In this document: one piece after another, positions 8,802 to 17,651 of the stretch
Numbering within the stretch: the stretch's first letter is position 1
How the letters are laid out: each line of letters begins with the position of its first letter
Assembly: GCA_012799645.1 (NCBI GenBank)
Contig: JAAZKV010000009.1
Coordinates: 1 to 47,458, forward strand
Source of the DNA: Candidatus Iainarchaeum sp.
Lineage (GTDB): Archaea > Iainarchaeota > Iainarchaeia > Iainarchaeales > JAAZKV01
Reading direction: 5' to 3'
DNA: 47,458 nucleotides
The notes under the pieces: generated by a model
What the model saw: the letters and a program-made list of their open reading frames with translations, nothing else
Told to the model about the DNA's origin: nothing
Databases searched by the model: none
Translations under genes and position numbers: made by a program

Positions 8802-9068
8802 TTAGCTTAAACTTGTTAGTTTTTCTTTTATTTTTTCACTATCAAGTTCTATGCTTATTGTTTTTTTTCTGCTTTTTAGCCCGGCCACTATTTGTGTTTG
8901 GGCTTTAAATATCCGTGTTAATTCTTTCAAAATTTCTTTATTCGCTTTTCCTTTATCAGGAGCGTTTTTTGTTTCAACATACAAGATACTGTCACTATCA
9001 TTCCATTTTGCTTTAAATTCTTTTTTTCCTGTTGAAACACTTAATTTTATTTTTGTTTTGCTTAACAC
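8802..9068 (-). CDS. DUF167/YggU family protein
   Basis: LYVETKNAPDKGKANKEILKELTRIFK...VAGLKSRKKTISI is the DUF167 signature. Confidence 0.85.
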   Translation of the reverse strand: MLSKTKIKLSVSTGKKEFKAKWNDSDSILYVETKNAPDKGKANKEILKELTRIFKAQTQIVAGLKSRKKTISIELDSEKIKEKLTSLS

Positions 9069-9229
9069 TAAACAAACCTTTTTCTCACTTTATAACAAAA
9101 TTTATTAAGTGGAAGGCATTTAAACCTTGTGATGGGGCCGATTCTAAAGAGTTAGTTGAAGAGGAAAAATAAGGTTTTTGTTGGAAAAAAGAAAAGAAAG
9201 TGAAGATTTGTAGTATTAGTGAAAAGTAA

Positions 9230-9634
9230 TTGTTTTTGGTGGTTTTTTTGGCTTTTTATAATAAGGGTGCTAATGCTGAGAGAGAATTAATTAAGGTTCT
9301 TGATGGTAGGGGTTTTGCTGTTCTTCGGGTTGCGGGGAGTGGAGTTAATCCTATTCCTTCTCCTGATGTGGTTGCATTAAAGGGAGGGAAGATTTTTGCT
9401 GTTGAGTGCAAGGCACGAAAAGGGGATTATTTAGCAATTCCAATAAAAAATATGGTTGATGAGATTAATTGGTCAAGGGTTGCAGGAGCAGAGTTTTTTG
9501 TAGGGTGGAAAGTTCCTCACAAGGGGTGGTTTTTTTTAAAACCTGAACAATTTAGAATTACTGATAAAAATTATATGGTTTCTTTAGAAGAAGTTTTAAG
9601 AGTTGGAAAAAAATTAGAAGAAATATTTGTTTAG
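9230..9634 (+). CDS. hjc: Archaeal Holliday junction resolvase Hjc
   Basis: NKGANAERELIKVLDGRGFAVLRVAGSG...PDVVALKGGKIFAVECKARK. Start uncertain (TTG 9230 or downstream GTG). Confidence 0.9.
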   Translation: MFLVVFLAFYNKGANAERELIKVLDGRGFAVLRVAGSGVNPIPSPDVVALKGGKIFAVECKARKGDYLAIPIKNMVDEINWSRVAGAEFFVGWKVPHKGWFFLKPEQFRITDKNYMVSLEEVLRVGKKLEEIFV

Positions 9635-9774
9635 TTCTCTAAATTTTTTTGAATTTTTTTATTTTTGTTTATTCGTGGTTTTGTTTTTCACTTAATTGTT
9701 TGTTTTTTAATTAATTGTTTGTTTTTTTAGTGTTTTTGGTTCATTTTTTAAAACCTTTTTTTTCTAATATAATT

Positions 9775-9891
9775 ATGAGACTAGGAAATGATGATATAAT
9801 TAACGAACTAAAACTTCGTTTGAATAGAGAAAAATCTTTGAGCAAAAAAGTGCAATTAAAACAAGTAATTGAGTTAGTAAAAAAACTTTGA
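9775..9891 (+). CDS. Possible 38-aa small protein
   Basis: ATG frame MRLGNDDIINELKLRLNREKSLSKKVQLKQVIELVKKL*; purine-rich coding-like segment inside T-rich spacer; below the ORF track cutoff. Confidence 0.4.
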   Translation: MRLGNDDIINELKLRLNREKSLSKKVQLKQVIELVKKL

Positions 9892-10061
9892 TAAATTTTG
9901 TTGAATTTTAAATTCTTTTTTTAAGTTCTTTTTTTTATTTTTGTTTTTTCAATTCTTTAATTGTTTTTTTATTTTTTTCAATTTTTTGTTGATTTTTGTT
10001 TTCACTCTCCGTAAATTTTATTTTTTATTTTTTTTGTTTTTTTATTTTATTTTTTATTGGT

Positions 10062-10904
10062 TTATTTCAGTTCGTGTTTTTGGTATTTTTCTAATAAAAA
10101 TCTTGCTGCTTTTTTTGTATCAGCTTCTCCTCCGCTTTTTAGTAAGTGTTTCTTTTTTCCAATTTCTTCAAGTGTTTCTTCTTCTCCCATTTCTTTTTTG
10201 TATTTTATTTCAAATATTTTACAAATTTTTTCAATTCCTGTGTGGGTTATTAATTTTAGTGCGTTTTTTTCGAGGTCTTTGAGTTGGTTTGGGTTTTTTG
10301 AATCCACTAAAAATAAATCAAACTCATCTTGGTTTTCTCTTGGTATTATTCCTGGGCTATCAATTAAGTAAACCCCTTCAGTTATTTTTACTTTTGACAT
10401 TCCTCGTGTGAGTCCTGCTTTTCTTGAGGTTGCTACTCTTCCTTTTCCTTTTCCTGCGAGTGAATTTATTAAAGTGCTTTTTCCAACATTTGGGTATCCA
10501 ATTATTCCCACTGTGTATTTTTCTTTTTTTCCTTTGGCAGCATTAATTTCTCTTCGTATCATATTGATTCCGTCTTTGTTTTTTGCGGAAACAAATATTA
10601 CTTTCATTTTTGTTTCTTTTTGTATTTTTTGTTTAATTTTTTCTATTTCTTTTTTTTCAACAAGATCACTTTTGTTTATTATTAAAAGTAGTTTTTTTCC
10701 TTGGTGTATTATTTTTTGTTCAAGTTCATAATTTCTTGTTTTTTCTGGGTGTCTTGCGTCAAGTATTTCAAGAACAAGATCACTTTCTTTTATTAGAAAA
10801 TAAATGTGTTTAAAAAATCCCGAAACCATTTTTTTCACCCTAATAAATTTTAGTATTGTTTGGTTAGTAAATTTTTTTTGTGATTTTTTATTTTTTTGTT
10901 TCAA
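10062..10904 (-). CDS. Circularly permuted ribosome-assembly GTPase (YlqF/RbgA/Nog2-like)
   Basis: NKSD (G4) precedes GYPNVGKSTLINSL (G1) and DSPGI (G3). Confidence 0.9.
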   Translation of the reverse strand: MKQKNKKSQKKFTNQTILKFIRVKKMVSGFFKHIYFLIKESDLVLEILDARHPEKTRNYELEQKIIHQGKKLLLIINKSDLVEKKEIEKIKQKIQKETKMKVIFVSAKNKDGINMIRREINAAKGKKEKYTVGIIGYPNVGKSTLINSLAGKGKGRVATSRKAGLTRGMSKVKITEGVYLIDSPGIIPRENQDEFDLFLVDSKNPNQLKDLEKNALKLITHTGIEKICKIFEIKYKKEMGEEETLEEIGKKKHLLKSGGEADTKKAARFLLEKYQKHELK

Positions 10905-10980
10905 AAAAATATTTTTTTTATTTTTGTTTTAATTATTTTTTTTATTTTTTATTATTTTCTTTTTTATTTTTGTTTATTTT

Positions 10981-11322
10981 TTATAATAGTTTTAGTTTTC
11001 CAAAGTGTTTTTCTCCTTCGTGTTCTTTTATTGGTCCGCACGCGAAGCAGGTTTTGCTTCCTGGTTCTATTTGGGTGTGTCCTGCATCAGTGATTAGTGC
11101 GCAGGGTAGTTCTTTTTTTGTTTTTTGGAATAATTCAACTAGTTCTTTTGTGCTTGATATTTTTAGCACAATTTTTTTCATTCCTTGGTTTTTCCATTCT
11201 TCAATAATTTTTTTATCCACTTTTTCTAACACGCTTACTGCTGCGTGACTTGCTTGTGCTGCTATTTTTCCTTTGTTCATTCCTAGTGAGGTATTCACTA
11301 TTATGTATTGTGCTAATTCCAT
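10981..11322 (-). CDS. pth2: Peptidyl-tRNA hydrolase, Pth2 family
   Basis: AQYIIVNTSLGMNKGKIAAQASHAAVS...ALITDAGHTQIEPGSKT. Confidence 0.93.
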   Translation of the reverse strand: MELAQYIIVNTSLGMNKGKIAAQASHAAVSVLEKVDKKIIEEWKNQGMKKIVLKISSTKELVELFQKTKKELPCALITDAGHTQIEPGSKTCFACGPIKEHEGEKHFGKLKLL

Positions 11323-11385
11323 ACTAATTAGATACTTGTTCTGGTTTTTTAAGGTTGGGGTTTTTCGCGTTTTTGGTTTTATTTT

Positions 11386-11712
11386 TTAAGGAGTTTTTAG
11401 TGCTGTTGTTAGTTCTTTTTTTAGTTTTTCAATATTTTTTCCAGTTATCAAAAATTCTCTTTCTATCATTTTTGCATCGTGTGTTAGGTTTTTTGCGAGG
11501 GTTGGGTGTTTTTGTTTTTTTGCTTTTTCGGCTAATTTTACTAATCTTAAATACCTTAATTTTAACATTTCTTCTTGTGCTTTTTGCACTTCAAGGTTTT
11601 TTATTTTCATTCGTAATTGGTTTTTTTCTTTTGCTGCTTCTCTTAATTTGTTTCTAGCTTCAAGTGTTTTTTGTTCTGCTTTTTTTTGTCTGTTTCTTAA
11701 ATAATTACTCAT
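11386..11712 (-). CDS. Hypothetical coiled-coil protein A
   Basis: 108 aa, K/E/R/L-rich helical; followed on the minus strand by Pth2. Confidence 0.65.
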   Translation of the reverse strand: MSNYLRNRQKKAEQKTLEARNKLREAAKEKNQLRMKIKNLEVQKAQEEMLKLRYLRLVKLAEKAKKQKHPTLAKNLTHDAKMIEREFLITGKNIEKLKKELTTALKTP

Positions 11713-11723
11713 ATTGAATCACT

Positions 11724-12062
11724 TTAATCTTTTCTCAACTCTTTTTTTATTTGTTGTTTTTGTCTATTAATTCTCGCATCAGTTAATCTAAAATTTTCGT
11801 TACAAATTCTCATCGCATTTTCAATACTTCTTTTGTGTGCTTTGTTTTCTGGATTTTGTTGTTGTTTTGCTAGTGTTTTCCATAATTGGTTCCATTTTTT
11901 TTGTTGGGTTTTTAATCTTTTAATGAACTCCATTCTTCCTTTTAGTGTTCTTACCGCTTGTTCTCGTTTTCGATTTTTTAGTTCCATTTGTTGTGCGCGT
12001 AGGGTCATTCTTGTATCAGCAAATTGTCCGTTGCCTTTTAATTTGCCTATTCTTGTTCTCAT
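11724..12062 (-). CDS. Hypothetical basic coiled-coil protein B
   Basis: 112 aa, basic K/R/Q-rich helical; 11 bp upstream of protein A. Confidence 0.65.
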   Translation of the reverse strand: MRTRIGKLKGNGQFADTRMTLRAQQMELKNRKREQAVRTLKGRMEFIKRLKTQQKKWNQLWKTLAKQQQNPENKAHKRSIENAMRICNENFRLTDARINRQKQQIKKELRKD

Positions 12063-12139
12063 AATTAGTTTGTGCGTGTATGTTGTTTATATTTTTATTC
12101 TTTAGTGGTTGTTTTAATTAATTCATTTTTTTGTTTTAT

Positions 12140-12559
12140 TTAACCATTTTTTTGGTTTTCTAAATAGTTTTTAATTGCTTCTCTTAGTGCTTGGTCTCCT
12201 AGTATTGAGCAGTGTATTTTTATTTTTGGGAGTCCTCCGAGTCTTTTCATAATATCAGTTCCTGTTAGTGTTAGTGCTTTTTCTATTTTCATTCCTTTTT
12301 TTTCTGTTAGCATTTTTGCCAACATGGAGGTTGATGCTATTGCACTTGCACACCCAAATGTTTTCCATCTCACATCAATTATTTTATCATTTTTGACTTT
12401 TATCCAAAACTCCATCATGTCTCCGCATTTCATGTTCCCTACTTTTCCATATCCGTTAAAGTTTTTTATTTCGTTTTCGTTTTTCAAAAATTTTTGGGGT
12501 TTCATAAAGTGTTTTTTTACTTCTTTTGAATAGAACCAATCATTGCCTTCCAGTTTCAT
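12140..12559 (-). CDS. iscU: IscU-like Fe-S cluster scaffold
   Basis: GKVGNMKCGDMMEFWIKV...WKTFGCASAIASTSMLA...KIHCSILGDQALREAIKNY: three conserved Cys. Confidence 0.93.
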   Translation of the reverse strand: MKLEGNDWFYSKEVKKHFMKPQKFLKNENEIKNFNGYGKVGNMKCGDMMEFWIKVKNDKIIDVRWKTFGCASAIASTSMLAKMLTEKKGMKIEKALTLTGTDIMKRLGGLPKIKIHCSILGDQALREAIKNYLENQKNG

Positions 12560-12563
12560 TTTT

Positions 12564-13745
12564 TCACCTTTTTGTTTTTATTTTTTTCCACGCTGATGAT
12601 ATTGTTCGTAGGAATGGAATTATTTTTTTTAATTTATTGATGGTGTAATCTATTTCTTTTTTTGTAGTGTTTTTTCCCAGAGTGAATCTTATGCTTCCGT
12701 GTGCTAGTTCGTGTGTTAACCCTGTTGCTAGTAGTACGTGGCTTGGTTCTAGTGATTGTGAGGAACATGCACTTCCTGTGCTTGCGCGTATTCCTTCTTC
12801 ATTTAATCTAAGCAATATGCTTTCTCCTTCCACTCCGTAAAAAGAAACATTCACATTGTTTGGTAATCTGTTTTTTTTGTCCCCATTTATTTTCACTTTT
12901 TCTATTTCGTTTTCTATTCTTTTTATCATGTAGTTTCTTAGTTTTGTTAATCTTTCGTTTTCTTTCTTTTTTTCTTTTTCACTAATTTCAAGTGCTTTTG
13001 CGAGAGCAATTATTGCGGGAGTGTTTTCTGTTCCTGATCTTGTTCCTCTTTCTTGGTGTCCTCCGTGTATTAGTGGGGTTAGTTTAATGTTTTTTTTCTT
13101 GAACAGTATTCCACTTCCTTTGTATGAATAAATTTTGCTTCCATTTATGGTCATCATGTCTACGCCAAGTTTTTTTGTATTAATTGAAAGGTATTCTGTT
13201 GCTTGGCAAGCATCAGTGTGGAATAGTTTTCCTTTTTCGTGTATGATTTGTGCAATTTTTTTTATTGGTTGGATTGTTCCAATTTCATTATTCGCATACA
13301 TTATGCTTACAAGTAAAGTGTCGTCCCTGATAGCATTTTTTAGTTCATCAAGTTTCACTATTCCTTTTTCATCAACATTAAGGTATGTTACTTCAAATCC
13401 CAATTTTTCTATCCATTTCATTGTTTCAAGAACAGCATCGTGTTCTGTTTTTTGTGTAATAAAGTGTCCTTTTTTTCCTTTCACTAATTCGTTTAGAGCA
13501 ATTCCTTTGATTGCTAGGTTTATGCTTTCTGTTCCACTTCCAGTAAAAATTATTTCCTCTTCTTCACAATTTAGTATTTTTGCTATTTTTTTTCTAGCTT
13601 TATTTATTTCTTTTTTTGCAATTAACCCAGTGGTGTGAAAACTTGAAGGGTTTCCATAAATTTTTGAAAAATAAGGCAAAGATTCTTTTAGCACTTCTTT
13701 TCGCACAGGGGTGGTTGATCCGTGATCAAGGTAAATTGTTTTCAT
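12564..13745 (-). CDS. iscS: Cysteine desulfurase (IscS/NifS)
   Basis: YLDHGSTTPV, HTDACQATEY, MTINGSKIYSYKGSGILF, GTENTPAIIAL, STGSACSSQSLEPSHVL. Confidence 0.95.
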   Translation of the reverse strand: MKTIYLDHGSTTPVRKEVLKESLPYFSKIYGNPSSFHTTGLIAKKEINKARKKIAKILNCEEEEIIFTGSGTESINLAIKGIALNELVKGKKGHFITQKTEHDAVLETMKWIEKLGFEVTYLNVDEKGIVKLDELKNAIRDDTLLVSIMYANNEIGTIQPIKKIAQIIHEKGKLFHTDACQATEYLSINTKKLGVDMMTINGSKIYSYKGSGILFKKKNIKLTPLIHGGHQERGTRSGTENTPAIIALAKALEISEKEKKKENERLTKLRNYMIKRIENEIEKVKINGDKKNRLPNNVNVSFYGVEGESILLRLNEEGIRASTGSACSSQSLEPSHVLLATGLTHELAHGSIRFTLGKNTTKKEIDYTINKLKKIIPFLRTISSAWKKIKTKR

Positions 13746-13768
13746 TTTTTCACCACTAATTTTTACAA

Positions 13769-14104
13769 TTAATATTTTCCTTTACAATTTTTTTCCACGT
13801 GTTCTTTTAGTAGTTCAAATAATGGTTTGTTTTTTGATTTAGTAAAAATGTCGCTTGAAAGATAGTATTCTCTTTCTTTTCCTTTTTGTTTAAAATTAAC
13901 AAAACTGCATTTGCGCAAATCCTTTAGTGCGTGACTCACTATGCTTTGTTCAGCTTTAATTTCTTTACAAATTTTTTGAACAGTTTTTGGTTCCTTTCTT
14001 AATGAGTTAATTATGTCACACCGAAGTTTGTTTCCAAGCACACCCAAACATTTGTGTGGGTATGAAGATTTAGGTGAATAATGTGACGAAAAAGAAGATT
14101 TCAT
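13769..14104 (-). CDS. ArsR-like winged-helix transcriptional regulator
   Basis: LGNKLRCDIINSLRKEPKTVQKICKEIKAEQSIVSHALKDLRKCSFVNFKQKGKEREYYLS; several Cys; directly upstream of iscS-iscU. Confidence 0.85.
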   Translation of the reverse strand: MKSSFSSHYSPKSSYPHKCLGVLGNKLRCDIINSLRKEPKTVQKICKEIKAEQSIVSHALKDLRKCSFVNFKQKGKEREYYLSSDIFTKSKNKPLFELLKEHVEKNCKGKY

Positions 14105-14123
14105 ATGAAATATTATTCATATG
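14102..14123. promoter_or_regulatory. Inverted repeat CATATGAA-N6-TTCATATG over the regulator start codon
   Basis: 8-bp perfect arms, 6-nt spacer; start codon of the regulator lies inside the left arm. Confidence 0.55.
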
Positions 14124-14382
14124 TTAGTTTTTAAATGTATTTTTGAGCGGATTTTGAATAGTATTTTTGGGAGTATTTTTGGTCGTAGTTTTGAATAAGG
14201 TTTGGAATATTTTTAGGAGTATTTTTGAGTATAGTTGGGGGGTAGTTTTGGAGGAGTGAGGGTTTGGATTATATTTTTTGATATGTTTCTATTAATTAGT
14301 TTGTTTTGTTTTTGAATTTATTTTTGAAGTATTTTTCCTTAATTAGTTTTTTTGTTTGTTGGGTTGGTGTTGTTTTTTTTTG

Positions 14383-14769
14383 TTATTGTTTGTTTTCTTC
14401 TGGAGTGATTTGGGTTTCTTCTGTGGTTATAGTAGTTTCTTGGATTGGTGATGCTCCTTTTAGTGTTATTTTTTTGGTTACTCCGTCCTCTCCCCATAGG
14501 TATGTCATTGATATTGGATCATCTTTGTTTAGAGTTATTTGGTAATTTCCAGGGTTTCCTGTTTTTAGTGTGAATAATTTTGAGTATTGGATTATTGCTC
14601 TGTCTCCCATTCCTTTTACTAGTGCGTATACTGGTTGGTCGTTTCCGTTTCCTTGTATTCTGTCAAATGTTTGTCCTTCTTCTACATCAAACACTTCATC
14701 AGTGATGTCTTTTGTGAATGGGGGTTTCCATTTTTGTTTTATACTTCTTACTTCAAATCGCAGTTTCAT
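14383..14769 (-). CDS. Hypothetical protein
   Basis: 128 aa, T/E-rich tail; no recognised family. Confidence 0.6.
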   Translation of the reverse strand: MKLRFEVRSIKQKWKPPFTKDITDEVFDVEEGQTFDRIQGNGNDQPVYALVKGMGDRAIIQYSKLFTLKTGNPGNYQITLNKDDPISMTYLWGEDGVTKKITLKGASPIQETTITTEETQITPEENKQ

Positions 14770-14885
14770 AAATCACACCTTTAATATTTTTTTAATAATT
14801 TTTTTTGTTTAACTATTTCCAACTATTAGATGTTTATTTTCTTTTTAAACTTGCCGTTTTCGTGGTTTTTGTTCTTTTCAATAAT

Positions 14886-15611
14886 TTAAATTTGTTTATA
14901 ATAAATTCTAGTTTTCCATTTTATGTTCGTTTTTTTATGCTTTTTTAGGTAATTTATCGCTTTTTGTCCAAAAATGAATCCGTATGTTTTGATTATTTTT
15001 TTCAAAGATCCGTATTCTTGGTTTTGATAAATATCTTTGTGTTTGAACCCTAGTTTTTTAAAAACCCTGTTTCTTGTTTCTTCCGAATCATTCTTTTTGT
15101 CTTTTCTTGTTTTTCCAAGTATTATTGGTGATAGTTCTCCTCCATACCATTTTGGAGCAATATCCACCGAAATTATTAATCCTCCTTTTTTCAGTATTCT
15201 TTTTGATTCTTTTACAAAATCTTTGATATTTTTTTCTTTATAAAAACTCGCTGAAGTCACTGCAAGTACAATATCAACAGAGTTTTTTGGTAAGGGAATT
15301 TTGCTCGAACTTCCTTTTTTGAATTCAATATTTTTTATTCTTTTTTTTCTTAGTTCTTTTTTTGCTATTTCTATCATTTCTTTTTGTGGCTCTACCCCAA
15401 TTACTTTTTTTGCGTATTTTGAATGTGGGAAAGTTGATAATCCTGTTCCTGCTCCAACATCAACTATTATTTTATTTTTAAAATCAAATATTTTTGCTAA
15501 ATCAAGAGGGGGTGTTTTTTTGACTTTTGCAAATTCATCATAAACATTAGGGTATTTTTCATAAAGTATATCCCATCTATTTTCTATTGTTTCTATTTTT
15601 TCTTGAATCAT
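14886..15611 (-). CDS. SAM-dependent methyltransferase (class I)
   Basis: IIVDVGAGTGLSTFPHSKYAKKVIGVEPQKEMI...KGSSSKIPLPKNSVDIVLAV. Confidence 0.88.
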   Translation of the reverse strand: MIQEKIETIENRWDILYEKYPNVYDEFAKVKKTPPLDLAKIFDFKNKIIVDVGAGTGLSTFPHSKYAKKVIGVEPQKEMIEIAKKELRKKRIKNIEFKKGSSSKIPLPKNSVDIVLAVTSASFYKEKNIKDFVKESKRILKKGGLIISVDIAPKWYGGELSPIILGKTRKDKKNDSEETRNRVFKKLGFKHKDIYQNQEYGSLKKIIKTYGFIFGQKAINYLKKHKKTNIKWKTRIYYKQI

Positions 15612-15718
15612 ATACTTTTATTATTCTTTTAAGATTATTAATTCTTTCACTTTTTCGGCAAGATGCTTGTGTTATATTTTTATACTCCTTTTTCTTTCTT
15701 TACTTGTGGGTATTTTTA

Positions 15719-16795
15719 ATGAGTATTGATAATTTCATTAATTCTGTTGCTAAAATTGTAGAAAATAGGCGTTCTTTTTATGAAGGGGTTTCTTCTCAAC
15801 TAATTTCGCTTAAATCAAAAAAACCAACTAATTTTAGTGAAAATGTGGTTGTTTCAATTAAAAATGAGGTTTTGTCAGGAGTGATGAGTGGGGTTGATTC
15901 GGGGTTTGTTTCAAAAAAACTTTCTTTTTTTGATATTGTTTTAGTTCGAACCGTTGGAGTGATTTTTTCTTTTGAGGGTGGAGTGTTAAAAAAAACTGAT
16001 TATTTTCCCTCTCCTGTTTCTTTACCCACCCCTTTGCCTTTAAAGTTAGGTCTTGAGAGTGATGAAGAGAATCAAAGTGTTTCTTTTGAAAGATTAAAAC
16101 AAGAAATAAAACTAAATATTGAAATTATTAAAAAATACAAACCCGATTTTTCTTTTATTGATGGGAGTATTGTTCCTCAGTATCAAGATAAACCAAGAAA
16201 AGAATCCCAAATCAATGATGATTACAAATCAGTTATTGAATTATTTGAAGAATTATACAAAACCGCAGAAGAAAATAATTGTGTGTTGGTTTCAACCGTG
16301 GAGGATTCAAGAGGATCAAGGTTTAAACAAATTCTTCAAGAGGAAATAATTCCCGAAAGCAATATTTCTAGTGTTGATTTAAAAAATTGTTTTGACATTT
16401 CTTTGTTGGATTATTTTTTATTACCCAAAGAAAGAACATTAGCGTTTTCTTACACAAAAGATATTTCTTCTCACGCAATTTTGAAAGATTTTTCTTCTGA
16501 GTGGAGTAAGAGTGTTTTTGTTTTTTACATTAAAGTAAGCGAGTTTGATACTCCGCTAAGAGTTGAGTTTTTATGCAAGAACAAAAATGATTTAGTAAAA
16601 ATGGCTGACAAAATTTCTTCAATTGTTTTTTCCCTCTCTTCTCTTCACAAAGAATATTCTTATCCAAGTGTTTTAATTGAAGCTGATTTGAGAGCAAAAC
16701 TAACAGAACAAGATATTTCAATTGTGTATGATAGGTTAATAGGAAAATTGGGTCCAAAAATAAATATGAGAAGAAACAATAGGCCATTTGGATGA
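15719..16795 (+). CDS. nurA: NurA 5'-3' nuclease
   Basis: FIDGSIVPQY...VLVSTVEDSRGSRF...ALKE-type C-terminus; start moved to ATG 15719 (ORF track 15587 is an extension). Confidence 0.85.
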   Translation: MSIDNFINSVAKIVENRRSFYEGVSSQLISLKSKKPTNFSENVVVSIKNEVLSGVMSGVDSGFVSKKLSFFDIVLVRTVGVIFSFEGGVLKKTDYFPSPVSLPTPLPLKLGLESDEENQSVSFERLKQEIKLNIEIIKKYKPDFSFIDGSIVPQYQDKPRKESQINDDYKSVIELFEELYKTAEENNCVLVSTVEDSRGSRFKQILQEEIIPESNISSVDLKNCFDISLLDYFLLPKERTLAFSYTKDISSHAILKDFSSEWSKSVFVFYIKVSEFDTPLRVEFLCKNKNDLVKMADKISSIVFSLSSLHKEYSYPSVLIEADLRAKLTEQDISIVYDRLIGKLGPKINMRRNNRPFG

Positions 16796-16867
16796 TTTGT
16801 GTGAGTGGTGCGAATTGTGTGAGTTGTGTAAGTTGTGTGAGTTGTGTAAGTTGTTTGATTTGTTTGA
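16796..16867. repeat. 9-bp tandem repeat, 8 units (consensus GTTGTGTRA)
   Basis: TTTGTGTGA GTGGTGCGA ATTGTGTGA GTTGTGTAA GTTGTGTGA GTTGTGTAA GTTGTTTGA TTTGTTTGA, immediately after the nurA stop. Confidence 0.95.
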
Positions 16868-16894
16868 ATGGATAGAAGGGTTTTGTAAATTGGC

Positions 16895-17578
16895 GTGGTG
16901 ATTTTTTTGATTAAAGTGATTGCTTTTGATTTGTGGAATACTTTAATTGGTTCTACAATGGATTTTCCTTATTTGATTTCTCTTTCAAAAAAAGATGATT
17001 GGTCTTTGGGAGAGTATATTGCTAAGTACGAAAATGCTCTTCACAAAAAAAGTTTTTCTTCTTTTCAAGAATTAAAAAATGCTTTTTTTAAAGAGCTTAA
17101 AGAAACAGAGAACGAGTTGCTTGAAAAAGCATTGTATGATATTTATTCTAGTAGAGTGGATAAAATAGTTTTTTTTCCTGATGTTGAGGATAATTTACTA
17201 AAATTAAAAAAACAAGGTTATCCGTTGGTGCTTGTTTCTAATGTAGAAAATTTAGCGTTTGATGATGTTAATAAAGTGTTGGATTTGAATAAATATTTTG
17301 ATTATTTTTGTTTAAGTTTTGAGGTTGGTGCAATTAAACCTGATAAGAAAATGTTTGATTGTATTTTAAAAAAAACAAGAGTTCTCCCAAGCGAAGTTTT
17401 AATGGTGGGTGATTCGTTGAGGAGTGATATTATTGGAGCAAAAAAAGCCAAAATGCATAATTGTTGGATTAATCGTCCGAACAAGAGTTATGATTTAGCA
17501 AAAGTTGTTCCGGAGTTTGAAATAAAAAGTTTTAACGAACTCCCCAAAGTTTTGAACAAATTAAACGGAGTGAAATAG
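16895..17578 (+). CDS. HAD superfamily hydrolase
   Basis: IAFDLWNTL, LVLVSNVEN, GAIKPDKKMFD, MVGDSLRSDIIGAKKAKM. Confidence 0.92.
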   Translation: MVIFLIKVIAFDLWNTLIGSTMDFPYLISLSKKDDWSLGEYIAKYENALHKKSFSSFQELKNAFFKELKETENELLEKALYDIYSSRVDKIVFFPDVEDNLLKLKKQGYPLVLVSNVENLAFDDVNKVLDLNKYFDYFCLSFEVGAIKPDKKMFDCILKKTRVLPSEVLMVGDSLRSDIIGAKKAKMHNCWINRPNKSYDLAKVVPEFEIKSFNELPKVLNKLNGVK

Positions 17579-17651
17579 TGCACTTAATTACGGCAGTGCA
17601 CTTAGAGTAATTATTTAAAATCAACCCAACAAATTTATTTTATTGATTTTT

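Noticed and set aside
15587-15718. N-terminal extension of NurA in the ORF track
   Set aside because: Overlaps the divergent methyltransferase start and is F/L-rich; ATG at 15719 (MSIDNFINSVAKIVENRRSFYEG) gives a normal NurA start.
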